Program-made: the position numbers and the translations under genes | The notes under the pieces: model-generated | The model's input: the letters and a program-made list of their open reading frames with translations, nothing else | Databases searched by the model: none | What the model was told of the DNA's origin: nothing | Shown here: positions 11,991 to 24,050 of the stretch, in pieces | How positions within the stretch are numbered: position 1 is the first letter of the stretch | How the letters are laid out: the number at the start of each line of letters is the position of its first letter | Assembly: GCA_030533445.1 (NCBI GenBank) | Contig: CM060064.1 | Coordinates: 43,556,787-43,620,786 of the forward strand | Direction of reading: 5' to 3' | Origin: Cyprinodon diabolis | Lineage: Eukaryota; Chordata; Actinopteri; Cyprinodontiformes; Cyprinodontidae | Length of the DNA stretch: 64,000 nucleotides

Positions 11991-13817
11991 AGAAGTTAAA
12001 TAAATAAATTATTTTTCTCTGAATGCTAAATAATTTCACTTCAAAGCTATATACCGAATGTAGACATACCAGCAATAAGAAATTTTATGAAGCTCAACAA
12101 ACATATTATCCTTAAAGGGCAAGAAGTCTCATGTTTTCCATTTTGAAGAGTCAGCTGCTTTGTCACATCAGTTTTAAACCCATTGGAAACATAAAGTGTT
12201 GCAATTTTTAACTTTTTGTGCTAAGTAGTTTTGGCATTTCAGTGTTTTAAATGGATCTGCATTGTGTGTTAGCCACACATGTAGTGTTTGAAATGATTAG
12301 CGTGTAAGTGCTGGTGCATCGTCCCTTTAAATTAGTCATACTGACTGGCCTAGATTACCTTTGTGCCTGATCTTATTCTTCGTGTGCTCTCACTAATTCG
12401 GGTGATTAAAATATCAAGGAAGTGAAAGAGAAGCCTTTACCTTTAACACCTTTTTACTACTTCTTATTTACGTTTTGAACATTTGTGTATCACAGGTCAC
12501 TACTCAGCTTTGATTATAACTCAAACTTCTTTAAAGTGCTACATGTAATGCATCTAAAATGCACAATTTTAGACAAAATGTGTGCATTTTAGAAAAATAC
12601 ATATCAGAAAAATGATTTGCTTCCTTTGGCAGTACCCAGTTTTTATAGCTGTAAGTTTGATTTAGTTGTACTTATCAAAATGACTCTACGAAGCAAGGAA
12701 ACTGTATTAAAGTTACTTTCATTCAGTATCAAACAGAAGCCTGACAGAATCAAGGTTCTGGTCATAAAGGGAGAGACAAATTGAGCCATGTATAAGCTGC
12801 AGATATTTCCCCCAGGAGCTGGAAAAAGCCGAAAAACAGACATACAGCAGAACTAAGAACACTTCTGTAACTGCTGAAAGGAAAAAACAAGGTAAAAATT
12901 TGGTTTATTTATTTACAATAAATAGGATTAATGACAGATTTTTGCTAATTATTTACTAAGATCAATCTAAACTTGTTCCTATGGCCTTGTAGAATTTCTT
13001 TTTTAGGTTTAAATGTATTTTGACAAACTACATATCATAATGTTCATTGTAAAGAGTTCATAAGTCGGTCAGCATTACATATTAACCCTGAATGACTTAA
13101 GAAACTAGACTGTTTGAGCAACCTCCAAAACGAAAGCAGAAAACATATCCTGAAGGAAAAGAGCCGTTTGCTAAACTCTGATAGCTCCACATAAAAACAA
13201 AGGCCTTTGGCAGTGAATGAGCAGAAAGGCTCCAGTATAGCTTTCAAACTGCGACTAAATCCATACCAGTACAAGCTACTCAAAGGCTGCTCAGCAGAGC
13301 TCCACGCTGTACTGATTATTTTGCTGCAAGGCACGAGGAGAACACAAACACCCGACCACATAAATATTCAACATCTCAAACTTTCTGTTTTTGTTCTCCC
13401 AGAAACTTTCTCCATTTTTTTGCAAAGTATTGAGTAAAAACAAATCAAAGCATTGATTAAGTACTGGGTTTGTGTTGACAAAAGAAAGGTTTTTGACATG
13501 CACCATACTTGTTGCTTCAGTTTGTATTTTATTGTGAATTGTAGCTCAGGTTTAGTTCTGCAGTTAAGTATCAAAAGTATAAAAGCCCTTCCCTTTAAAA
13601 GTCTAAGTGATGTGAGGAATATCTGTCCTTTATAGTGTTTTTAATCTAGTGTTCTTATTTGATAAAATTAGCAGATTAACAGAGCATTATCAGAAGGGGT
13701 GAGTGAATAACTACAAAGGAACTCATAAAAAGTTTGTGTTAATGTCGGAGTTGTATAATTAATGAGTTTTCTATTGTTTTTTTTTTTCACCTGTGCAGTC
13801 ACTGAGGAGTTCCTGTT
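11991..13817. other. No recognised gene
   Basis: AT-rich sequence. Open frames on both strands (for example at 13044-13506) overlap each other and show no family resemblance. Confidence 0.45.
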
Positions 13818-14025
13818 ATTAAAGGTATAGAGGACAATCTTTTATTTCTGGGTGGATCATCTAAATAAGTGCTCCTCCTTATTTTCAATCATTCTGCTGA
13901 TCTGTTTATGTAAGGCCGTCCTACATACCTGTCCAGTTATCTATCTTTTTCTGTGCATGTGCACTTTCAGCAGTATATCTGTGGTGAGCTACAATTTTAG
14001 ACAGTCATTGAAGCTCACCTTTCTC
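13818..14025. repeat. Unclassified repeat, also at 43797-44257
   Basis: The sequence beginning aaaggtatagaggacaatct matches 43798 onward at high identity for about 200 bp, up to gtcattgaagctcacctttctcac. The match to the second copy is broken there by a LINE tail at 43953-44206. TTAA stands near the left border. The family is not identified. Confidence 0.75.
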
Positions 14026-15175
14026 ACTGAGTATCAGCGAAGTCTATGAGAAGTGAAGAAATGCCTCATAAGAGAATGCTTTGCACAGAGAGCTCTCCTC
14101 GCAAAGCATTATGGGATGTGCTGTCACAGCGGTCGACTGTCGCTACCCAACAGTAGTGACTAATAACAAAGATGGTGGAGGCACCGCACAGTGGAGGAGG
14201 AATTACGTGACCAACGGAGCAAAAAGCAGTGATCATCTGCCCCAACGGTCAGTTAACAGAGTTTGCTATAAAGTTCACTATATAGTCCTGCTCTATATAG
14301 GGATTTAGGGGTTAGGGTGGCCATTCAGACACAGTAAGCTTGTATGAGCTATGAGAACAGCAACTTTTAAACAGAGTGTGCACGCTTTTGCACATGTTTA
14401 ATAGGCATTCAACAATGGGAGCAGGTACAGGGTTGTGCATGTGCATTTTGTGGAGAGGGTGGGTCTTTTAAACAACTTGCAAAAATTCTCCACAATGCCT
14501 TTTAGACCCAAACTATTTTACACTAAATTAGAAAGGGCGGGTTACCTGACAGCATTTCCACTGGCTCCCTGTCTTAGACGATTTCCAGGATGTAATCGGC
14601 TGTTTAGTTGTGTTATTTAAATACCCAAATCTAACATCCTCTATGCCTTTAGAAAAAGTGTCTCAATGCCACAAAAAAAACATATGGAAGATTAAGGGGC
14701 AGAATGAAATAAATAAATGTACCATGAAATAAATCTGATTAAATGTATAATAAAATGAAATAAATATGTCATGATTTGTGTAAAATCAAAAAAAGCAACA
14801 TTACATAATTAAACTTATCATTTATTTAATATACAATAAAAGAAGTAAATATACCATCAAATTGTTAAATGTAAAATGAAAGAATTAACTGTGCAGTAAA
14901 AAAATAGATATACCCTTAAAATTATGACATTGAGCAATATTGCTAATTGTTTTTAATAAATTCATTTACATATAAGCTTCATTATTTCATTGTTTATTTA
15001 TTAATTTCATAGAGCAACAGAGTGATCATGATATAAATCAAAAAGTCAACCTCACCAATCAAACTCAGTGACCTCTGATTGGCTGCTAAAGGCCAATTTA
15101 TGCTTCTGACGCATAGCCTCTGCAACCGTCAAATCTGTCTCTGTGTGCAACCAAGCCCCCCACGCAGAGGTTCTA
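14026..15175. other. No recognised gene
   Basis: Sequence without recognisable coding families. 14660-15000 is strongly A/T-rich with recurring aaatgaaat-like words. A truncated repeat copy begins at 15176. Confidence 0.45.
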
Positions 15176-15436
15176 CAATTCAATTCAATTCAATTCAGTT
15201 TATTTATATAGCGCCAAATTCACAACACATGTCATCTCAAGGCACTTTACAGTTCAACCAGATCATACAGTCAAATTGATACAAAGTTTTCTATCTAAGG
15301 AAAACCAGTTGATTGCATTGACTCATTGACTCAAATACAATCCCTCACACTAAGCATGCTTGTAGCGACAGTGGAGAGGAAAAACTCCCTTTTAACAGGA
15401 AGAAACCTCCAGCAGAACCAGGCTCAGTGTGAGCCT
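15176..15436 (-). repeat. Dispersed retroposon-like repeat A, copy 1
   Basis: The copy begins with the (CAATT)n-like run attcaattcaattcagttt and the words tatagcgcc, catgtcatctcaaggcactt and gtggagaggaaaaactccc. The same string of words recurs at 21617, 24051, 29746 (opposite strand), 31645 and 35730. The short tandem run is best read as the 3' tail of a minus-strand retroposon. The class is not certain; a CR1/L2-like 3' end is plausible. Confidence 0.8.
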
Positions 15437-16117
15437 GTTGATGCGCACCTCAAAAAAATCCTGACTATGCGTCAAATGGTCACAAACATGCAAAGACCTC
15501 AAGTGGAAGTGCGCAGAAAAAAGCAGCTATAATTGGTCTTTGTGATTCAGAAAAACAGCAGTAAAACTGTTAAGGTTTTTTTCTTACATATGTCCATGAG
15601 TTTGTTTACTTTCTTAAAGCGACACAGAGAGACACAATTCGAAAGCCCTGGAGCAAGACCAATCAAAATAGTGCATAGTGATTGAGAGGCTCCCTCAAAC
15701 GCCTCCTCTCTCTCTTTTCAATCAGCACTGGCCACATGCCTGGCACATGACACAAGCTAAAGCACTGAGAAATGTTGGCATGTTCTTTAAGCCCTGGGAG
15801 AAACCAATGCTGAAACAGAGATTTGGTCCCAATGATTAGTAGAGCATGGAGGAGACTATAAATGCGCACAAACCAAATAAAGTTGTGAGCAAAAAATATT
15901 TTCCAGGGAGAGATACAGAGAATAAGTCTTCTGAATGGACCCACCTTTTCCGTGTAATGTCCAGCCTATTTTAGACATGCTATCCGATTTGCACCTGGTT
16001 AGTCGATAACATTAGCACATGCTATCAAGTTTATACTTTTTGAAATCAGTACATCTATATTCTGTAATATATAAGCTTTACTTTCTGTAATCAGTCACCA
16101 AAATATTATACTGTTTC
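15437..16117. other. No recognised gene
   Basis: Sequence between two repeats. I see nothing recognisable in it. Confidence 0.4.
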
Positions 16118-16495
16118 TGTCAACGTGACGGTGATGGTTGGTTGAGGACCCAAATGCAGAGATGAGGGAGGCAGAGGTGGGTTCCTGTAAGTTTAATTTA
16201 GTAAAAGAAAAACAGAAACAAAATCCAAGAATCAACCCAAAAAAACCAGCAGACATCAGGAGAAAACACACATGGGGAGCCAATTAACAAGAAGGAACCA
16301 GCACTGAAGAACTGCACAGGGAGAGTATATATGGGAGATAGAACAAAGACTGGAGTAATCAGCTGATATGGAGCAGGTGGGGATAGAAGTGACTAGAAGG
16401 GAGCTAAGGGAAAGGGGACAGGCACAAGGGGGCAACAGAGAGTAACTAAAGACTGGCTTAAATATAACACTAAAATGGAAAAAGATAAAACAAAT
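16118..16495 (-). mobile_element. Solo LTR, family B, truncated
   Basis: The copy begins TGTCAACGTGACGG and continues with gaggacccaaatgcagag, then the words gagcaggtg, gggagctaagg and acaagggggcaacagag, in the same order as the complete copy at 46742-47219. The right end is lost where a different element (about 16518) begins. Family B is called an LTR because two copies show 5-bp or near 5-bp target duplications and TG...CA ends. Confidence 0.75.
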
Positions 16496-16517
16496 ATCAA
16501 CAAAACAGAATTACTTA

Positions 16518-16750
16518 GGCTATGTTCACACTGCAGCCTGAAGTGACCCAAATCCGATTTTTTTGGCCCATGTGCGAGCTGTATCCGATCTTTTCATGAC
16601 AGTCTGAACAACACAGATCAGATTTTTTCCAATGCGGTCCAGGCCGCTTGGATGTGTGGTCCTAAATCCGCTACAAATCTGATCTTTTTAAATGGGACCT
16701 GTGTCTGAACGGCCAGGTCACATTCATCCGACCTGAACGCCATTAATACC
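16518..16750. repeat. One end of a probable DNA transposon or MITE
   Basis: The words ggctatgttcacactgcag, gtgacccaaatccgattttt and aaatctgatctttttaaatg are familiar from abundant teleost DNA-transposon ends. Only one end is visible, so the border and superfamily are unresolved. Confidence 0.4.
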
Positions 16751-17648
16751 CGACAAAGGTCACTATTCTGGATCTTGGTATGAAAAAGCGACAAGAAAAA
16801 CAACAACCATGGTGGATGATGATGCGGAGAACAGTATTTATGTTTAGCCATCTTGTAAAGATTATGTTTTTATGGTTGGGAAAGATCGCTAGATGCGCTC
16901 TGGCACTACCATCCATGTTTACTTCTGTAAACAAAGAGTTGTCAAATTTGTCACAATATACAAATTTGTGAGTCAATGCTTGTATACTTAGATGATGATT
17001 GGAAAACAAACACAGATGTTAATAAATGAAAACCTGGATGGGGTAAACAGAAGAACACATCAGAAAAACAAAAAAGGAACCAGACGGAGTATGTGGAATC
17101 TGGGGGTAAGATGTTTACACAAAGTGAAGCCTATACTGAAGCCCAGGGCCCTTCACATCTTTTAGCATGATGGGTAAAGATATGTGAAAAACAAATATCC
17201 ATACAAAAGTATCATCATATCATGATAGCTTATTCCTAGTTCTGTTTTGTTTTGTGTTTATTTTGTATTTACTCAATTCTTGGGTTCATTCAGGTTCAGT
17301 CCTTTTTTCAGATCCATCTTTTTTGTCTTGTGTTTTGTTTTATTTTTTAGTGGATTGGCTTGCTGTAGATTCTTAAGTCCATGTTTCATCATTGCTTATT
17401 TATTTTCCCTGGTTTCTGTGTGCATGTACTACACCCACCCTTACACCAGTTTCCTCCAATTGCCTTAAGCTTTTTTCCTCCTCGCAGCTGCAGACGGCAG
17501 TAATCACTTACCTCGTTCCACTCAAGCTTAAAAGAGAAATATTGTATTTTAATTTGGCTAAATTGTAAAATGAAAATGAGAAGTTTTCAAGTTTTTTCTC
17601 AGAGAGCTTTGCATTACGGTTATATTAAACCTCTCGGGCCTTATCACA
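16751..17648. other. No recognised gene
   Basis: Sequence with T-rich stretches around 17220-17420. I see no recognisable family. Confidence 0.45.
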
Positions 17649-17650
17649 TA

Positions 17651-18323
17651 CACTACCGTTCAAAAGTTTGGGGTCACATTGAAGTGTCCTTATTTTTGAA
17701 GGAAAAGCACTTTACTTTTCAAGATAACTTTAAACTAGTCTTAACTTTAAAGAAATACACTCTATACATTGCTAATGTGGTAAATGACTATTCTAGCTGC
17801 AAATGTCTGGTTGTTGGTGCAATATCTACATAGGTGTATAGAGGCCCATTTCCAGCAACTATCAACTACAATGTGTTTGCTCATTGGCTCAGAAGGCTAA
17901 TTGGTGATTAATTGTGCAACCATGTTCACACATTTGAAAACAGTTTAGCTCGTTACAGAAGCTACAAAACTGACCTTCCTTTAAGCAAATAGAGTTTCTG
18001 GAGCATCACATTTGTGGGGTCAATTAAACGCTAAAATGGCCAGAAAAAGAGAACTTTCATCTGAAACTTAACAGTCTATTCTTGTTCTTAGAAATGAAGG
18101 CTGTTCCATGCGAGAAATTGCTAAGAAATTGAAGATTTCCTACAACGGTGTGTACTACTCCCTTCAGAGGACAGCACAAACAAGCTACTGCGGGTACTAT
18201 TTAATGAACATGCCAGTTGGTGACCTGTGAGGCGTCTTTTTCTCAAGCTAGAGACTCTAATGTACTCTTCTTGCTCAGTTGTGCAATGCGACCTCCCACT
18301 TCTTTTCTACCCTGGTAAGAGCC
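17651..18323 (+). mobile_element. Tc1-like relic, third family, with an internal inversion
   Basis: The left end CACTACCGTTCAAAAGTTTG follows a TA at 17649-17650. Coding starts at 18036 with MARKRELSSET, then a stop, then QSILVLRNEG and REIAKKLKISYNGVYYSLQR, the first HTH of a Tc1 transposase. At 18182 the sense changes strand: 18182-18323 read on the minus strand gives KRSGRSHCTTEQEEYIRVSS and LRKRRLTGHQLACSLNSTRS, the linker and second HTH that should follow. The rest of the transposase and the right end are missing. The copy is dead. Confidence 0.85.
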
Positions 18324-19318
18324 TATTCTTCGGGCAATTCAAACCGTTTGAACGCAGTGTATCCTGAATCGTCCTGCAGCAGAGACAGTGGGGAGCTAAT
18401 CCAGCTCGGCTAACCGCCGAACAACAGGGGCCCCAATCGCTGTTCGCCAAAGGAGCCGTTAGAATGAATGAATGCCTGGTACGGAGCAACGCCAAAGAAG
18501 TGCTGCTAGAAGCTCTAGCTACGTGCTAACCACCTTAGCTAAATGGGAGACATCCTAGTGCTACCGTGAGTTATAAAATTATCGGATTGATCCAAATCTC
18601 TTTCTGTTGCTGTTGGACAAACGGACTGGACCGAAGTCGGGCCTGCAGAAACCGGACCGAGCTGAAGGCCTTCACTCCACGGACCAAACAGTAACTTCAC
18701 TCTTCCCCCTCCTTCACATCTGATGCTTAATAAGTGCTCTGCTTGGGTAAACTACAGGTAGAATAGATAGCCATGTTGGTGTTTTTAATTTGAAATAAGC
18801 TTTCTGATTCAACTGCTGATAGTTTTTAAAGGTTACACTGAATGCCAACGCTCACTACAGACCGTACGAGTCACGTGTTGCTGAAGCTAACTGCTACATC
18901 GTGAGCTAACCCTCTCTTTTGCCATTTCTCATTTCACAAGAACGTGAGTACGGACTCGTGTCCTCGCCAAGTATGTTCTTGAGAAGACCACAGGAAAGTG
19001 TGAACTGGTGAGAACGGGAGCATGCAGCATAAATATAGGTCAATTGAAACAGAATCGTACTCGTAACGTCGCCACATTATCGGCTCATCTAGAGCTGCAT
19101 TTCACCTGCTGTTAGTAATAGTCTCTAGATAATAATAAAATATTACTTTTTTCATTTAGTGGGCAGTAAGCAAATGACAGTTATAATCATTCAACTGATA
19201 ATAAATAACTAGCTTTACCCTTGATTTCAATGACCTATTTATTAACTATAGTTAATAAAAAAAATTAAACTCATAGATTTAGTTATTTAATATATTCATT
19301 ATCTTCTGGTGAAGTGGC
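18324..19318. other. No recognised gene
   Basis: Mixed-composition sequence, less AT-rich than its neighbours around 18340-18700. I recognise no coding family; it may hold another transposon end that I cannot name. Confidence 0.4.
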
Positions 19319-19320
19319 AC

Positions 19321-19402
19321 AGGTCTCGAAGTTTGGCTAATAACTTTGCTGGAATTTAACACTGTCATTTCAGCGAAGTTATTAGTCAAACTTCGAGACC
19401 TG
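19321..19402. repeat. 30-bp inverted repeat at a LINE 5' truncation point
   Basis: The arm 19321-19350 (aggtctcgaagtttggctaa...) is the reverse complement of 19373-19402 with two mismatches, around a loop of about 22 bp. The right arm is LINE coding sequence; the left arm is an inverted copy directly upstream of the LINE border. Confidence 0.85.
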
Positions 19403-20251
19403 GGCATCAACACCTCTATGTGCAACTGGATTTTGGACTTTCTGACCGATAGACCCCAGAATCTCCGATCAGGCTTCAGCTGCTCCACGTCCATCACACT
19501 CAACACTGGTGTACCACAGGGCTGTGTGCTAAGCCCGTTTCTCTACTCCCTCTTCACCCACGACTGCAAGCCTGTGTATGCGTCTAATTCCATCATCAAG
19601 TTTGCGGACGTCACCACAGTGATTGGTCTCATCAGCAACAACAATGAGACTGCTTATACGGAGGAGATCAAGCACTTGGCCACATGGTGCACCGAAAATA
19701 ACCAGCTCCTCAACACCACTAAAACGAAGGAGCTCATCGTAGACTTCAGAAAAGATTCATAAGGCACTCACGACACCATCCACATCAATGGAATGGCTGT
19801 TGAACGTGTCTCTCAGTTTCTGGGGACCCACATCTCAGCGGACATGTCCTGGTCAACCAACATCTCCTGCCTGGTCAAGAAGAATCACCTATGCCTTTTC
19901 TTCCTGAGAACACTGAGGAAAAATCAGCTCCCCTCAACTATCATGGTGAACTAATATCGCTGTGCAATAGAAAGCATCCTGACCAACTGTGCAACAGTGT
20001 GGTACGGAAGCTGTTCTGTTGCAGAGCGCAAGGCATTGCAGAGGCTGGTGAAAGCCGCCCAGCACATCACTGGAACTTCACTACCCACCATTGAGCAGAT
20101 CCAGAAGAAACGCTGCCTACATCGAGCACGCAGCATTCTTAAGGACTCATCCCACCCAGCCCACAGACTGTTTTCTCTCCTGCCTCCGGACCAGAACCAG
20201 CAGACTAAAGAACAGCTTTTTCCCCAGAGCTGTCTCTTTACTGAACTCTAA
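19351..20251 (+). pseudogene. LINE reverse transcriptase fragment with altered active site
   Basis: Readable text includes [53 protein letters not shown] and then [13 protein letters not shown]. The RT active-site motif is normally F/YADD; here its second catalytic Asp is Val (GTC near 19610). The frame breaks near 19760 (VDFRKDS, stop) and again near 19950. It resumes with RCAIESILTNCATVWYGSCS and LFSLLPPDQNQQ, the C-terminal region also seen on the minus strand at 11621-11990. The product cannot be functional. Confidence 0.87.
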
Positions 20252-20911
20252 CCCTCACGGATAGACTCTCCTCTACCTCCCCACACCTACCTCCATTTTG
20301 CTATTCTGTTATTTACAAGACTGTAATGTTCACCTGCACTCCTGACTGTTATAATTGTAACAACTGTTTACCTGCATCTTGCACTACTCACCTTGACTGA
20401 ATATTGATTTGCACGACCGACTGCTTATATTTGCACTGCCGACTGTTTATTCACAGTACCAATTGTTTACATATACATTTGCAATACCGTAACTGTAATA
20501 TGCAATTACCTTCCACTGCACTTTAATTTAGATAGCTTCTGTCCAAAATTTATTTATTCATTTTATAGTAAAAGCCATCTGCATATTATGCTATTGTACA
20601 TAACTGTAAAAACCATTTTTATAGTAATATCCACCTGTATATTATATTCGGTACATATCCAGCTGTAAATTTAGTTCATAACACTAGTTATCTATATATT
20701 ATATTCATAGGACAAATCTATAAGAAAAATTCTATTTATAATGGTATTCATTCCAATACTTATTCAGTAGAAACCCATGTTCTGTATTTATGGAACCATT
20801 ATTTATCCTGCACTTGCTGCTATTGCACTTCTGGTTAGACCTAAACTGCATTTCGTTGCCTTGTACCTGTACCTGTGTAATGACAATAAAGTTGAATCTA
20901 ATCTAATCTAA
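19351..20911 (+). mobile_element. CR1/L2-type LINE, 5'-truncated, with 3' tail
   Basis: The 3' half of a non-LTR retrotransposon: part of the reverse transcriptase, the C-terminal region, a roughly 630-bp 3' UTR and a tail gttgaatctaatctaatcta. The tail-proximal words acctgtgtaatgacaataaag are typical of this LINE group in fish. Such elements copy themselves by target-primed reverse transcription; this copy lacks ORF1, the endonuclease and half of the RT. Confidence 0.88.
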
Positions 20912-21616
20912 AAAAAACTAGCTAGCACCTTCCAGGAAATGCAGAAAATAATGAAGAAAAGTCTAACATCAAGTGTAAGAAAATGCAACAAAAAAATAAG
21001 CTCAAGAGGGATAAGACTCAAACCCCCCTTCCTTCATGAGGAGTTAAACTGTTCACTGAAGTATGACCAGTTTAAGGTTATCAGTTGAACAAGGTTATTA
21101 TGCAACTGTTCTATTAGTTTTTCTACCTTTTTTTAAATCAAGTTCTTATCTTTATTTACTTTTGTGCTTTACTGTCCTTCTATTTTATATTCTAATTAAA
21201 GTAAAGCGCTTTAAAATGTCCTTGCACTGAATTGTGTTGCCTTTGGACAGGCATATAATGTGAATATGCTCCTTTAATATTAGCTCAAATCAAAGCATTC
21301 AACAGATAATTGCAGATTTCTGGTTCTAGGTGTCCTGCTAAAGGTTGCACATGTAGCTCATCATATCTTTTTAAAGGCTGTCCTTCACCTCTACAGTCTC
21401 TGTGAGAAAATTAACGAAATTGTATGTAGGAAACAGTGGAAGAAATTTCATATAAAGTGATATATTTCCACTCTGGATTCAGTTTACGTTTTAACCTTGA
21501 GTTTTCCCCTGAAGCAAGTCAAATCATTATGTCGAAATAAAGTATTTATATTTCCCTGGTGGTGTTTTGGATTAAAAACTCAAAGATACATCAACAGCAG
21601 ATGATGGTGTCGGTAA
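20912..21616. other. No recognised gene
   Basis: AT-rich sequence downstream of the LINE tail. I see nothing recognisable in it. Confidence 0.45.
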
Positions 21617-21735
21617 TCACAATCAATTCAATCCAATTTATTCAATTCAACCCGATCATACAGTCAGATTGGGTCAGTTTTTAATTTAAGGAAAACCAGC
21701 TGATGGCATCGACTCATTTGATCATTGAATCAGAA
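21617..21735 (-). repeat. Repeat A, copy 2 (short fragment)
   Basis: The words caattcaatccaatttattc, gatcatacagtcagattg and ggaaaaccagctgatggcat match the left part of the copies at 15176 and 24051, with an internal deletion. Confidence 0.7.
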
Positions 21736-22698
21736 AAAAGCTTTATTGCCAATAAATGGGTTTGCCATAGCAGTAAGGTGTTAATGTTACAAAACAAGGT
21801 GTTCCTATGTTTGTTCTTTTACTGGAGGGTTTTTGTAGGTGGACACAGTAACAACAGATTTTTTTTTTCTGTGGCTGTGATCAAGTGATGGCATGTTTAC
21901 ACCCAGTAGCTCCAAAAAGCTTTTTTTTTGTTTCTATTTTGTGTACACCTGCTCTTTTGTGTCTTGCAGAATTACTCTGCACACTCTGATAATGGATCCC
22001 ACGCTGGCCTGATATGCTGAACAAAGGAACGCCGAGGGGAATGCATGGGCATCCAGAACAGAGCAGTATCCTGCTTTCCATAACACATTTATAGAGAGCA
22101 GGATACTTGTTGAAAGATAAACTGGACAGCCTCACAGTCAGACTCATTGAACAAACTGGGAGGCTCTCTGTTGCACAGAGTGACAAGTACCCCCTAATGT
22201 CCCTCACAGAGCAACAACTCTGTTGGATTTTCTCTCTGCAATTAAAATGTTATCAAAGTGCAAAAAGATGTACGGTTGATGCAGCTTACTTTTTGGTCAG
22301 CTGAATAAGGTATGCATATTTCTACACTGAAAATTGAGTTCTTCCATCATCCAATCCCCACTTCATGTACTTGTTAGGTCATTTGAGGTCCATCATAGAA
22401 ATTTCGTCTCATCCAGCCTGATCAGGTAGGTGTGAAATGGGAAATGTTCGGCTGGCTGTGCTGAGCACATATTCTTAAAATGACTCTCATCCTGCAGGAG
22501 GACCTCTGAATTTATTTCACTGGAATTTTGCGGAACACACAAAGAATGAAATGCAAAGAAAGCTTATGAAGTAAAAAAAAATGTAAAGAAAAAAGAAAAC
22601 ATGGCTTAAAATGTTTTTAAAAAAAAGGGTAAGGCACATTTACATGGAACCCCTTTTACTCTGATACCCTGATATATGGAAGAACAAGATTGCATGGC
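21736..22698. other. No recognised gene
   Basis: Unassigned sequence leading into the tetranucleotide array. Confidence 0.45.
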
Positions 22699-22921
22699 AG
22701 ACGGATGGATGGATAGATGGACAGATGGATGGTAGGACGGACGGACAAACGGACAGAGGGACAGATGGATGGATGGATGGATGGTAGGACGGACGGACGG
22801 ACAGATGGATGGAGGGAAGGATGGAGGGAAGGAATGATGGACAGACAGACGGATGGACGGAAGGATGGAGGGAAGGATGGACGGACGGACGGACGGACGG
22901 ACAGATGGTGGAATGGATGGA
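22699..22921. repeat. Compound tetranucleotide array (GATG/GGAC/AGAC)n
   Basis: About 220 bp of interspersed GGAT, GGAC, AGAT and AGGG tetramers, with runs such as gatggatggatggatgg and ggacggacggacggac. Because the unit is 4 bp and lacks stops, frames on both strands stay open (PSVRPS-type and DGRTDG-type peptides). These open frames are compositional and are not genes. Confidence 0.95.
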
Positions 22922-24050
22922 TCACCAAAAATGCCAAAACATTCATAAATTAAATCCTCTATAGGTGAATGTAAATACATGAAACCTGATAAATACTTCC
23001 TTACCTTAATGCCAGTAATTATTGGCCTGTTCATTTAGAACAACTGCCAAATACAAACGGTCTCCACTTGCAATTAAAACGTAGTAGTGAGTCCTCCAGT
23101 GTGAGGCAGAAAAAAAATTCTGCTTAGCAGCCGTTCCTGCATTGAAGCGTTTACTGGATATGATAGCATTGCATATGAAGCATTGTACTACTACTAATTG
23201 AGAATTTCTTGTGCTAGAGTTGGTTTAATCTTAAGGCTATTGACATATTTTAGCATCGCATTTGGTTAAATGACAAAAGTAATGCTTTGTATGATAAGAA
23301 TGTATACACAGCGAGATTTTAACACAGGCCTCCATTGTTGACATGTTTTAAATTTCAATTAAATGACAGCAAGACATAAATAACTCTCATTCTACCAATT
23401 ATCAAAAACAGAACTTAACTGAAGTAGAATCAGGCAGTAGACTCTGCAGTGTGTGGCGTTATGATTTACTGAGTTTGTGTTTTCATCTGCTTTTCTACTG
23501 ACAGAAGTGTTAAACTTCCTGACAAGTTTGTAATGTCCGCTTGGATCATTGAACAGAGGGATAAAGGCAGAGCAGTGATTTCTGTCTGTTTCAAAGTAAA
23601 TCGTCCTGACCATCAATACAAGAATCTCTCAAGAGAGTCTAAAAGAGAGATGAATGTTGGCAATTTCTGGCCTTTTCAATTTCTCCTAGTTTAAGATAAC
23701 CAGAGGCACTGCTTTGCCTTCATGTGCAGCTAGCAATATGCCCCATTGGCCATTTCATATTTAATACACACTTTTAAAGTTGTTTTACAGCTGCATCCAA
23801 AATGGTATTAAATTAGTATTTTCCATAAAAATTCTATACACAATAATATCCATTATGATAATGTGAAGATTTTTTTTTTTTTTTACGATTGCTGAAAATG
23901 TAATTCAATAACAAATCTAAGAAACTAACTTCACCATTCACAAGTATTGATGCAGCTTTAGCCATACATGGTGCTCTAATTTGAATTGAGATAAGGCATG
24001 GCAGGTTTATTTAAACACACATTTCAGTGGCAGAAACAGTGCTTTACATC
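22922..24050. other. No recognised gene
   Basis: AT-rich sequence with a run of 14 T at about 23871-23884. I see no recognisable family. Confidence 0.45.

Noticed and set aside
22606..23034. 142-residue Pro/Ser-rich (PSVRPSI) frame and the opposite DGWMDG frames
   Set aside because: They are translations of a tetranucleotide microsatellite.
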